DNA from: JAPWJZ01 sp965279315
Lineage (GTDB): Bacteria; Pseudomonadota; Alphaproteobacteria; Micavibrionales; UBA2020
Reading direction: 5' to 3'
Length of the DNA: 64,000 nucleotides
NCBI GenBank assembly: GCA_965279315.1
Contig: OZ257145.1
Coordinates: 1,178,001 to 1,242,000 of the forward strand
In this document: in pieces, positions 50,410 to 58,631 of the stretch
How positions within the stretch are numbered: position 1 is the stretch's first letter
How the letters are laid out: each line of letters opens with the position of its first letter
Notes under the pieces: model-generated
What the model was told of the DNA's origin: nothing
The model's input: the letters and a program-made list of their open reading frames with translations, nothing else
The model's database searches: none
Made by a program: the position numbers and the translations under genes

Positions 50410-51366
50410 TTATGCGCGTTTGTGCAGCCACCAGTTGTCGCTGTTCAGCGAGAAGATGGGCTTGTAGCGGCTGACGTTTTCAGCCGAGCGGGTCGCTTTG
50501 TCCTGGTTGTCCAGCACATAGGTGTTGCCGCCGTCATACACGATCAGGATCGCATGCGGTACGTTCTTGATCTTGTCCTGCACGATCGCCACGCGCAGCT
50601 GGTCGGCGGAGAAGCCGAGTGCGCGCAAGGACGCGTATTTCGCGATCGCGTAATCCTCGCAATCGCCGCCCCTGGTCAGGAACTCGATCGGCGTGGACCA
50701 CTGGTCGGACTTGCCGTAGTTGCGGCTGTCCTCCACATAGCGCACGTTATTCATGTACTGGTTCACTTCCTTGATCTGCTGCGCGCGCGACATTCCTTTC
50801 AGGCCTTCCAGCTGCGCTTTCCAGGTGCGGACGACTTGCGTGTTGCCTTGCGTCTTCATCTGGCTGTCGAAACGCGACATGACCGATGTCCATTTCGGGA
50901 ACATCGCAACGCCGTTTGATTTCACTTCGGATGTGCCGAACAGGCCGGGCGCGCCATGCGGCGTCACGGCGGGGCGGACGGCGGCGGTCGTGAAGGCTGC
51001 CGCCATGCGGACGTTCTGGCCGGAGCCCTGGTCTGCGCTGGCCGCGGTGGGGGTGACCACCTGCATCATCAACGCCATGCCGGCGGTCGATGCCTTGATG
51101 CACCATTGTTCGGCCAGCTTGCGATACAGCTGCACGGCCGAGAGAGAGCCTTGTTCAACCAGCGCCTTGCCGAGGCGGATGCCGGTGTCTTTTTGATGTT
51201 GAAGCGCCTTCTCCAGCTGGCATTTCGTGATCATGCCGCTATTTACAAGCAGGTCGCCCAATTTGTAGCTGCGAACGGTGCAACCGACCGAGCGGATGAA
51301 ATTGCCGTGAAGATCCGGCGTTTTGGAGGGCGTTGATTCTGTGGTTTGGTCTTTCTGTAACTGCAT
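50410..51366 (-). CDS. LapG-like transglutaminase-type cysteine protease fused to an MshEN-type c-di-GMP domain
   Basis: The ATG at 51366 (318 aa) has an AAAAAGG site 11 bases upstream; an ATG 8 codons earlier lacks one. Residues 35-87 hold two back-to-back LG..L...G......L...L..Q motifs (35-58 and 64-87) with a 5-residue spacer, which is the MshEN c-di-GMP-binding pattern. A hydrophobic stretch follows (about 93-110, ending in a signal-peptide-like TAASA). The C-terminal domain is a transglutaminase-like cysteine protease (BTLCP, LapG family): Cys236 in GGDCEDYA, His271 in VPHAILIV, and Asp286 in VLDNQ. The protease could thus be periplasmic and controlled from the cytoplasm (inference). Confidence 0.82.
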   Translation of the reverse strand: MQLQKDQTTESTPSKTPDLHGNFIRSVGCTVRSYKLGDLLVNSGMITKCQLEKALQHQKDTGIRLGKALVEQGSLSAVQLYRKLAEQWCIKASTAGMALMMQVVTPTAASADQGSGQNVRMAAAFTTAAVRPAVTPHGAPGLFGTSEVKSNGVAMFPKWTSVMSRFDSQMKTQGNTQVVRTWKAQLEGLKGMSRAQQIKEVNQYMNNVRYVEDSRNYGKSDQWSTPIEFLTRGGDCEDYAIAKYASLRALGFSADQLRVAIVQDKIKNVPHAILIVYDGGNTYVLDNQDKATRSAENVSRYKPIFSLNSDNWWLHKRA

Positions 51367-51543
51367 AAGATCGCTGCCCTTTTTCATCATATGTTACAAG
51401 CTTGTGACAGTTCCATAATACGCAGGTGACATTAACAAATCGCTAAAATGGACGGCGTGACGGAAACCTTTTTGAACTTGAGTTGAATACCTTATTATGA
51501 TAAAAATATTTGTAATATTATTACCAACCGGCACGGCGGTCAT

Positions 51544-53019
51544 ATGATTGAAAACTCAGTCCTTTTTAACGACCTGACAAAACTCACCCAATCGCGCGTC
51601 CTTTGCCTTGGCGATGTCATGCTCGACCGCTTTGTCTATGGCGCAATCGAACGGATTTCCCCCGAAGCGCCGATTCCCGTCCTGCTGGTGGAGCGGGAGA
51701 AGCATATGCTGGGCGGCGCCGGCAACGTGGTCGCGAACATCGCGGCGCTGGGCGCCAAGGCTGTGCTGCTGGCTGTTGTGGGCAACGATGCCGCAGGCGC
51801 GGATATCGCCAAGCATCTGGGCGAACTGGGCGTGGAGGCGCAGCTGGAGACATCATCAGACCGCTTCACGACCGTCAAGAGCCGCTTTGTCTGCGGCGGG
51901 CAGCAGATGCTGCGCGTGGACCGCGAAAAAACCGTCAACATTCCCGCTGACGTTGAAGACCGCATCGTTGCGCGCGCTGAAAACCTGATCCCGACCGTTG
52001 GCGCCGTCATTTTGTCCGACTACAAAAAAGGCCTGCTGACCGAAACGCTGGTCGCGCGCGTGATCGACATCGCGCGCCGCCACAACAAGCCCGTGATCGT
52101 CGACCCCAAGGGATCCGATTTCACGCGCTATCGCGGCGCATCGGTCATCACGCCGAACCGCAAGGAACTCGAGACCGCAACCGGCATGAAGGCCGGCTCC
52201 GACGGTGAAACGCGCGCGGCGGCGATGAAGATCATCGTTGATTGCGGCGTGCCCGCCGTGCTGGCAACGCGCAGCAAGGACGGCATGTCGCTGATCGTGA
52301 ATGACGAAAACCCGCTGCATATCCCCGCGAATGTCCGCGAGGTGTTCGACGTATCGGGCGCGGGCGATACCGTGATTGCGACCTTTGCCTCCGCCGTTGC
52401 CGCGAATATCCCGCTGCGCAATGCAGCGCTGCTCGCCAACATCGCGGCCGGCATCGTGGTCGGCAAGCCCGGCACCGCCGTTGCGCGTCCCGAAGAAATC
52501 GAGACCTCCATTTCCGGCGGTTACGCCATGGAAAAGCAGGCCTATCAGCGCAAGACAAAATTCGCCACGCGCGACGGCGCTGCCGAACAGGCAGACCGCT
52601 GGCGCACGCGCGGCTTCAAGATCGGTTTCACCAATGGCTGCTTCGACCTTTTGCATCCCGGCCATATCGCGACGCTGCGCCAGGCGAAGGCGGCCTGCGA
52701 TTACCTTGTCGTCGCGATCAACAGCGACGCATCCGTGAAACGCCTGAAGGGCCCCGAGCGTCCCGTGCAGGATGAGCAGGCGCGCGCCGCCATTTTGTCC
52801 GCGCTGGAAATGGTCGATATCGTCGTCGTGTTCGACGAAGACACCCCGATCGAGATGCTGAAGGCCGTGAAGCCCGATGTGCTCGTCAAGGGCGGCCAGT
52901 ATAAACTGGAAGAAGTCGTCGGTTACGACCTGATCCAGACCTGGGGCGGCAAGGTTGTGCGCGCCGACATGGAAGAAGGCTTCTCCACCACCAATACGAT
53001 CGCGAAAATGGCTGGCTAA
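51544..53019 (+). CDS. hldE: Bifunctional heptose 7-phosphate kinase / ADP-heptose synthase
   Basis: A 491-residue two-domain enzyme. The N-terminal ribokinase-like domain (about 1-330) has CLGDVMLDRFVYG, LGGAGNVVANIAALG and the catalytic DVSGAGDTVIATFA. The C-terminal nucleotidyltransferase domain has the GFTNGCFDLLHPGH signature near residue 360. It makes ADP-D-glycero-manno-heptose for the LPS inner core, fitting kdsB in the same window. An AT-rich promoter region separates it from the divergent MshEN-protease gene. Confidence 0.96.
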   Translation: MIENSVLFNDLTKLTQSRVLCLGDVMLDRFVYGAIERISPEAPIPVLLVEREKHMLGGAGNVVANIAALGAKAVLLAVVGNDAAGADIAKHLGELGVEAQLETSSDRFTTVKSRFVCGGQQMLRVDREKTVNIPADVEDRIVARAENLIPTVGAVILSDYKKGLLTETLVARVIDIARRHNKPVIVDPKGSDFTRYRGASVITPNRKELETATGMKAGSDGETRAAAMKIIVDCGVPAVLATRSKDGMSLIVNDENPLHIPANVREVFDVSGAGDTVIATFASAVAANIPLRNAALLANIAAGIVVGKPGTAVARPEEIETSISGGYAMEKQAYQRKTKFATRDGAAEQADRWRTRGFKIGFTNGCFDLLHPGHIATLRQAKAACDYLVVAINSDASVKRLKGPERPVQDEQARAAILSALEMVDIVVVFDEDTPIEMLKAVKPDVLVKGGQYKLEEVVGYDLIQTWGGKVVRADMEEGFSTTNTIAKMAG

Positions 53020-53075
53020 CACGCCGTTGCCGCGCTAAAATTTCAGCTGTTCAACAATAACGGCAGATTCTCCGC

Positions 53076-53942
53076 GTGGCAAAAAATGTGTTCAGCATTG
53101 ACCTGCCCCTGACCCCCGCATCCTGCGTGGTGGCCGACAGCCCGCATAGCGGGAAAGATTACCCCGCTGATTTCGATTACGCCTGCGATCTTCATTCCCT
53201 GCGGCAGGCGGAGGACATGGCGGTTGATGCGCTTTACGATTTCCTGCCCGCGCTCGGCGTGCCGTTGCTGCGGGCACAATTCCCGCGCAGCTATATCGAT
53301 GCCAACCGCGCGGAACTGCCCGTGCAGAAACTTTCCGGCGAATATGATGGCGGCGACAGCAGCCTGGTGCGAGGCGTGATATCGCCCCGCCACACCACAA
53401 AAATCTATGACCGTAAATTATCCTTGAGCGAGGTGTTCAACCGCGTCGCCGATTACCATCGCCCCTATCACGACAATCTTTCGGTGATGATCGACGATGC
53501 CCATGCGCGGCATGGCAAATCGGTGCATCTGAATTTGCATTCCATGCCATCCACGATCAATCGCGGCACGGGCGTGAACCCGTTTGATATTGCGATCGGC
53601 ACACGCGACGGCGAGACATGCGCGTCGCATATCGCGGAAAAGCTGCGCGCGCTGTTCGCGGCAAAAGGTTATAATGCCGTGATCGATACGCAAGGCTATC
53701 GCGGTGCGGAAATCGTGCGCCGCCATGGCGACCCCGACAACGGGCGCCACAGCATTCAGTTGGAGGTCAATCGTGCGCTGTATATGGATGAAAAGGCGCT
53801 TGTGCTGAAACCGGGCTTCGCAAAACTGCAATCCGACCTGCGCGACATCATGAATGACTTCACCGCCTGGTGCGACAGCCCCGCTGTGGCAGGCACGCCG
53901 CGCCCGGCTGCGGGCAACGCGCCGCGCAATCCTGCGCCCTGA
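53076..53942 (+). CDS. N-formylglutamate amidohydrolase family protein
   Basis: A 288-residue member of the N-formylglutamate amidohydrolase family. Visible motifs are VVADSPHSGKDYP at the start, RSYIDANRAE, then YHRPYHDNL and VHLNLHSMPST with the metal-binding His, and IVRRHGDP later. Such enzymes free formate and glutamate in histidine breakdown, but no other hut gene is near, so the true substrate may differ. The start is GTG at 53076 without a strong ribosome site. A Pro/Ala-rich end (ASP-free) looks unstructured. Confidence 0.85.
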   Translation: MAKNVFSIDLPLTPASCVVADSPHSGKDYPADFDYACDLHSLRQAEDMAVDALYDFLPALGVPLLRAQFPRSYIDANRAELPVQKLSGEYDGGDSSLVRGVISPRHTTKIYDRKLSLSEVFNRVADYHRPYHDNLSVMIDDAHARHGKSVHLNLHSMPSTINRGTGVNPFDIAIGTRDGETCASHIAEKLRALFAAKGYNAVIDTQGYRGAEIVRRHGDPDNGRHSIQLEVNRALYMDEKALVLKPGFAKLQSDLRDIMNDFTAWCDSPAVAGTPRPAAGNAPRNPAP

Positions 53943-53945
53943 TTT

Positions 53946-54515
53946 TTATTCCCTCGAATCTTCGTCGTCGTCGCTGGCTTGTTCTTCCGCTTGCGCCTTC
54001 TGGCCACGCTTGTAGCGGTTGACGGCGGCCTCCAGCTCGTCCAGTTCCTCGCAGCTTGAATCGCCGCAGGTGAGGCGGATGACCTGCATCTGTTCCAGCG
54101 CGCGCGCAAGGTCGCCCGCATCAAGGAAGCTTTGCGCGATGTAACGGTTCGCGCCCAGGTGTTTCGGGTTGATGCTGATGGCCTTCGCGAAATTCTCGCG
54201 CGCTTTTTTGCGGTCGCCAAGGCGGTAATAGGCATAGCCACGATAGGTATAGGCATCGGCCGACATCGGGTGACGCGACAGCACGGCGTTCACGACGCTG
54301 AGCGCTTGCGAATATTTTCCGGTCGACAGGTAATATTCGGCGGTGATCAGGCCTGAATCCTCGCGGAACGGCACCTGGTTTTTCTTCGCCTTCATTTCCG
54401 GCTTGCCATAGGTTTCGGGCGCATAGGGGTTGGCATAGGGATCGGCGGCAAGGGCGGGGTGCGAAAACGCGGCAAGCCCCAGCAGCAGAGCGGCGGCGGA
54501 AATGGTCAGGCGCAT
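53946..54515 (-). CDS. Exported TPR protein
   Basis: A 189-residue periplasmic protein with a signal peptide (1-23). Three TPR units span about residues 55-155 (LITAEYYLSTGKYSQALSVV, AYTYRGYAYYRLGDRKKARE, GANRYIAQSFLDAGDLARAL). A CGDSSCEEL loop holds a Cys pair. The C-terminus is very acidic (ASDDDEDSRE). Probably a scaffold for envelope proteins. It is 3 bases downstream of the acylphosphatase gene and likely co-transcribed. Confidence 0.85.
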   Translation of the reverse strand: MRLTISAAALLLGLAAFSHPALAADPYANPYAPETYGKPEMKAKKNQVPFREDSGLITAEYYLSTGKYSQALSVVNAVLSRHPMSADAYTYRGYAYYRLGDRKKARENFAKAISINPKHLGANRYIAQSFLDAGDLARALEQMQVIRLTCGDSSCEELDELEAAVNRYKRGQKAQAEEQASDDDEDSRE

Positions 54516-54518
54516 GGT

Positions 54519-54818
54519 TTATACCGGTACAGTTTGCTCGATGCGAAAATCTTGGATGCCGTCGTACTGTGCTGGTTCGCTGTGGACTTTGTCAACCCTT
54601 GCAAGGTCGGGCCCGTGGCGGCAGGCGCGCACCATGTCATCTACAACACGGGCATCTCCATGCAGCAGCGCTTCGACGCTGCCGTCCGACCGGTTGCGTA
54701 CCCATCCATAGATACCGCGCTCGAGCGCCTGACCCTGCAGCCAGCGCCTGTAGCTGACGCCCTGCACAAAGCCGTGTACGAAAACGCGTATCGTTTCTGT
54801 CGGTATAGGCGTATTCAT
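54519..54818 (-). CDS. acyP: Acylphosphatase
   Basis: A 99-residue enzyme with the full signature: VHGFVQGVSYRRW with catalytic Arg24, and GWVRNRSDGSVEALLHGD with Asn42. It hydrolyses acyl phosphates such as 1,3-bisphosphoglycerate or carbamoyl phosphate. Length is normal. It heads a two-gene unit with the exported TPR protein. Confidence 0.94.
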   Translation of the reverse strand: MNTPIPTETIRVFVHGFVQGVSYRRWLQGQALERGIYGWVRNRSDGSVEALLHGDARVVDDMVRACRHGPDLARVDKVHSEPAQYDGIQDFRIEQTVPV

Positions 54819-54897
54819 GACTTACAAACCCTTTCCAGAAGTAATAGTTCCCTCGAGGAATGCAGTGCTGTTTTTGCTGTATAAATTTGCGGCGTAA

Positions 54898-56592
54898 TTA
54901 CTGTACGGCCATCACAATGCAGGCACCCTGCAACACCTTGCAGGCGGATGCGGCTTCGGCTTGTTCAAGTCCCGACAGCCTGGCGCGGTAAATGACGCCC
55001 CGGTTGGTTTGCAGCGGCGCAATAATATAACGGGTCTTGGCGGTCAATGTTGCGGGCAGTTTCTGATGCGCCGATTTCAGCGCGGTCATGCCGGCATTCT
55101 GGTCTGAAAAAGCGCCGATCTGCACGGCCCACGAGCCGCCTGCCACAGAGGCCATAGTGGTGGCAGCAGGCACGCGCGCAACGGGCGCAGGTGCAAGCGC
55201 GTTCAAATGGGTCGAAGGTACCGGCACTGGTTTCAGTGCGGCGGGTGACAGGATGTTGCGGCTATAGGTGGCGGTTTGCGGCTTCGCGGCAGGCTTCGGC
55301 GCGGCGGCGGGGGCTTTGCGCGGCAGTGGTGCAGTGACGCGCGCGGTCATGGGCGGCAATGCCGTCGCGCCGACAGATTGCGGTTCTGTCCTGAAGGCCG
55401 ACCTGGGGGCTGCGCCCTCCGGCATGTCTTCGTCGTCTTCCGTGGCGGCGTTTGCGGCGGGCATATCGGGCGCAGCGGCCAGTTCCTGCGTGTCGCCCTC
55501 TTCGGTGCTCATGCCCATGGGCCTGAAATTGGGCGCATCGAGATTGGTTTGCGTGCGCGCGGTGCGTGGCATGGTGCGTGTGGGCGCTGCCTGCGCAGTC
55601 GGCGCAGGCTTGCGCTTGGGCAATCCGCCGCGCGCCGCTTCCAGGCGCTTGTCGATGGCGGCCAGCACACGCGGGTCTTTCATGCGCTCGAAACCCGCAT
55701 CCAGCAAATCGCGCATCGTGCTGTTGCGCGAGGCCGAGGTGCGTCCGCCGAAGACGACGCCGATCAGCCGCTTGTTGTTCTGCACGGCGGAAGCCGTCAG
55801 GTTATAGCCCGACACATAGACATAGCCCGTTTTCAAGCCATCCATGCCGGGATACGTGGCCATCAGTTTATTGTGGTTGAGCGAGGTGATGCCGTTATAG
55901 GTGAAGCTGGGCGTGCTGAAATAACGGTAATAGCGCGGGAAATCGCGCATCAACGCCTGCGCTAATATCGCCATGTCGCGAGGGCTGGAATATTGTTCGG
56001 GGTCGTGCAGGCCGGATGCGTTGGCAAAGCGCGTGTTGCGCATGCCCAGCTGCTGCGCCTTGAAGGTCATCAGGCGTGCGAAGCGCGATTCAGAACCGCC
56101 CAGCGCCTCGCCCAGCACGACGGCGGCGTCATTGGCGGAACGGGTGACGAGGGCAAGGATGCCGTCCTCGACGCGGATCGAATAACCGGCCTCGAGCCCC
56201 AGTTTCGACGGCGGCTGGTATTGCGCGTTGGCGGAAACGGGGATGCGCTGGTATTTGGTCAGCGTGCCTTTTTCAATCGCCTCGAAGGTCAGGTACAGCG
56301 TCATCATTTTCGTCAGCGACGCGGGAAACAGTTTTTTGTCGGGGTTCTTTTCGCTCAGGACATATCCCGACTGCGCATCGATCACGATAGAACCATACCG
56401 GTCGGGTTGCGGCTTGGCCTTGGCTTTGGAGGCGCGGGTCTTTTTCTTGGTCTTGCCATGCTGGCCGGTATACTTGGTGATGCCGGCATAGGACGGGCCG
56501 GCGGGCACGGACATGAAGATGCCTGCGGCCACGACCGCCATCAGCAGCTTTTGCAAAAATCCGAATTTGCGGCTGGTCACGACGGCCTGCAT
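54898..56592 (-). CDS. dacA: D-alanyl-D-alanine carboxypeptidase with C-terminal SPOR domain
   Basis: A 564-residue penicillin-binding protein of the PBP5/6 class. A signal/anchor region (12-37) is followed by the serine-peptidase domain with S92-L-T-K95, S152-A-N and a later KTG. A long Ala/Pro-rich linker (about 330-480) leads to a SPOR domain (WAVQIGAFSDQNAGMTALKS at about 490), which binds denuded glycan strands at the septum. It trims D-Ala from stem peptides at the division site. The unusually long linker suggests reach across the periplasm. Confidence 0.93.
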   Translation of the reverse strand: MQAVVTSRKFGFLQKLLMAVVAAGIFMSVPAGPSYAGITKYTGQHGKTKKKTRASKAKAKPQPDRYGSIVIDAQSGYVLSEKNPDKKLFPASLTKMMTLYLTFEAIEKGTLTKYQRIPVSANAQYQPPSKLGLEAGYSIRVEDGILALVTRSANDAAVVLGEALGGSESRFARLMTFKAQQLGMRNTRFANASGLHDPEQYSSPRDMAILAQALMRDFPRYYRYFSTPSFTYNGITSLNHNKLMATYPGMDGLKTGYVYVSGYNLTASAVQNNKRLIGVVFGGRTSASRNSTMRDLLDAGFERMKDPRVLAAIDKRLEAARGGLPKRKPAPTAQAAPTRTMPRTARTQTNLDAPNFRPMGMSTEEGDTQELAAAPDMPAANAATEDDEDMPEGAAPRSAFRTEPQSVGATALPPMTARVTAPLPRKAPAAAPKPAAKPQTATYSRNILSPAALKPVPVPSTHLNALAPAPVARVPAATTMASVAGGSWAVQIGAFSDQNAGMTALKSAHQKLPATLTAKTRYIIAPLQTNRGVIYRARLSGLEQAEAASACKVLQGACIVMAVQ

Positions 56593-56723
56593 CCGCGCAT
56601 TTTTCCCCGAAAAAACAATAAATATCCCCTTACATTTATTATCGGTCTCGAGGGGGTATTTGTCTAGCGAGGTTTCGCAAATATTCCGCTAAATCCGGAA
56701 GATACCCACAGGCGGGCGGGGCT

Positions 56724-57992
56724 TCAGGCAAGCGCGTGCGGCTTCGGGCGCCATTCACTGCCACCGCGCGGCACAAGTGCTTTGGGCACGGTATCGTTGT
56801 CCGGGCGGCCGGGCTGGTCGTTGCCGTTGCCTTCGCCGGGCGTCAGGATATCGCGCATTTCAGGCTGCACCGGCATCATGAAAGGCGGAGACACCGCCGC
56901 ATTGAAGGCGGGGGTGAAGTAAGATCCCGCCACGCGGATGGGGAACAGCGGCTGCTGTTCGCTGGTATCCGGGGCTATATTGGGCTGTGCCTGCAAAATG
57001 CTGTCGGGCGAAACGGTGACAGGGGGCGGCAGCATGACGAAACGCTCGCCAGACGCACCGTTGTCGCGGCCAAAGCGGAAGCGCGCCAAGGGGTTTTCCA
57101 GCTTCTGGAAGCCGAAATCGAGCAAACGTTGCATATCCACGCCGCGCTCCGACGGTGTGCGCGCGCCGAACACGATGCCGATCACGCGTTGCGTGCCGCG
57201 CTGCGCCGATGCCGCAAGGTTCCAGCCGGACGAATTGATAAAGCCGGTCTTGCCCATGTCGAGGCCCTCATAGGCACCTAGCAATTTGTTGGTATTGTGC
57301 CAGGTATTGCCGTTGAACGTGAAGCTGGGCAGCGCGAAATAGTGTTGATATTCAGGGAAATCGCGCAAAATCGCGCGCGACAGCAGGGCAAGGTCCTCGA
57401 CCGTCGTGTGCTGGCGCGGGTCGGGCAGGCCGTTGGGATTGGTGTAACGCGTGCCGGTCATGCCAAGGGTTTGTGCCTGTGCGGTCATCAACGTCGCGAA
57501 ATTTGTTTCCGATCCGCCCAATGCCTCCGCCAGTACGACAGCGGCGTCATTCGCGGAATGGGTCAGCATGCCCTTGATCGCGTTTTCGACGCTGATCGAG
57601 CGCGTGTTCTGGCTGTACGTGACAGGGCCGCCCTTGCGGCTGCGCGTCGCCGACATCATGGCAAGGTTGGTGCGGGGCTGGGACGCGGCGTTATAGGACA
57701 CATCGATCATCTGGTCGAGCGTCAAACGTCCGTCTTTCAACGCCTGAAACACCAGATATGCTGTCATCATCTTGGCGGTCGATGCGGGGTGCAGCTGCTG
57801 GGTTGCGTCGCGTTCATACAATACGCGGCCTGAATTCGCATCGACCACGATCGCGGCATAACGGTCTGGGCGTGCATCGGCGGGCTGGCGCGGGGGGCTT
57901 GCAAGGGCGGGAGCCGCAGCGGCGGCGTTGAAGGCCAGCGCCAGCATGATGTTACGCAATAACTTGTTCTTCATCGGCTTGCCCGGTTTCAT
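56724..57992 (-). CDS. D-alanyl-D-alanine carboxypeptidase, second paralogue
   Basis: A 422-residue relative of its neighbour, with signal peptide (1-31), S71-T-A-K74, a SAN box in GMLTHSANDAAVVLAEALG and KTG in MGKTGFINSSG. There is no SPOR domain; the C-terminal 100 residues are a Pro-rich, probably disordered tail. An insert, TRSRKGGPVTYSQNTRS, precedes the SAN box. GGAG lies about 8 bases before the ATG. The two genes are arranged in tandem and look like a duplication that has since diverged. Confidence 0.9.
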   Translation of the reverse strand: MKPGKPMKNKLLRNIMLALAFNAAAAAPALASPPRQPADARPDRYAAIVVDANSGRVLYERDATQQLHPASTAKMMTAYLVFQALKDGRLTLDQMIDVSYNAASQPRTNLAMMSATRSRKGGPVTYSQNTRSISVENAIKGMLTHSANDAAVVLAEALGGSETNFATLMTAQAQTLGMTGTRYTNPNGLPDPRQHTTVEDLALLSRAILRDFPEYQHYFALPSFTFNGNTWHNTNKLLGAYEGLDMGKTGFINSSGWNLAASAQRGTQRVIGIVFGARTPSERGVDMQRLLDFGFQKLENPLARFRFGRDNGASGERFVMLPPPVTVSPDSILQAQPNIAPDTSEQQPLFPIRVAGSYFTPAFNAAVSPPFMMPVQPEMRDILTPGEGNGNDQPGRPDNDTVPKALVPRGGSEWRPKPHALA

Positions 57993-58152
57993 CCTGCAAA
58001 CTCCGTCTGTAAATGTATGCCGGGATATTTTATTACCCGGATTCGTTGTTGATTAATGGACTTTATGGGAATCATGGGGTGTCGTAAAGCGTTTTTTAGC
58101 CTTTTTTCGACAGGGATACCCTTAAAAGGGGGGATGTACTATATTCTAGGGT

Positions 58153-58590
58153 ATGAAATTCAGGGATTCTGGCGTGAAACGGCTCAAAACCACCATGACA
58201 GCGGGAAATGACAGATCAAAGCTTGTCGCCGCAGGCGACGATTTAAAGGCTGTCGCCGCAGGTGACGACGATCGGGACACCGGTCGCCCGGGGCGCACCG
58301 ATGTCGGCGTAATGACGCGCACCCGTGCGAAAACCAAGAAACCGTCGATGTACCGGGTTCTTCTGTTAAATGACGATTTCACGCCGATGGACTTCGTTGT
58401 TCACGTTTTAGAAAAGTTTTTCAGCAAGAATAAGCAGGAAGCAACCGAAGTGATGCTTCAGGTCCATCGCCGTGGCGTTGGCGTTTGCGGGACCTATACT
58501 TATGAAGTGGCGGAAACCAAGGTGAACCTCGTCATGGACTACGCCCGTAAAAATGAACATCCATTGCAATGCACGATGGAGAAGGAGTGA
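58153..58590 (+). CDS. clpS: ATP-dependent Clp protease adaptor ClpS, with N-terminal extension
   Basis: A 145-residue reading in which residues 66-145 are ClpS (YRVLLLNDDFTPMDFVVHVL, AETKVNLVMDYARKNEHPLQ), the adaptor that delivers N-degron proteins to ClpA. The first 60 residues are an extension with an imperfect repeat (LVAAGDD/AVAAGDD). In-frame ATGs at 58195 and 58312 would shorten it to 131 or 92 residues. No start has a strong ribosome site; a TATATT element just before 58153 could give a leaderless message. It precedes clpA by 41 bases. Confidence 0.88.
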   Translation: MKFRDSGVKRLKTTMTAGNDRSKLVAAGDDLKAVAAGDDDRDTGRPGRTDVGVMTRTRAKTKKPSMYRVLLLNDDFTPMDFVVHVLEKFFSKNKQEATEVMLQVHRRGVGVCGTYTYEVAETKVNLVMDYARKNEHPLQCTMEKE

Positions 58591-58631
58591 CGGCCTAGCC
58601 GTCGCGGAAAAAGAATAAGGGGGATAAAAAT

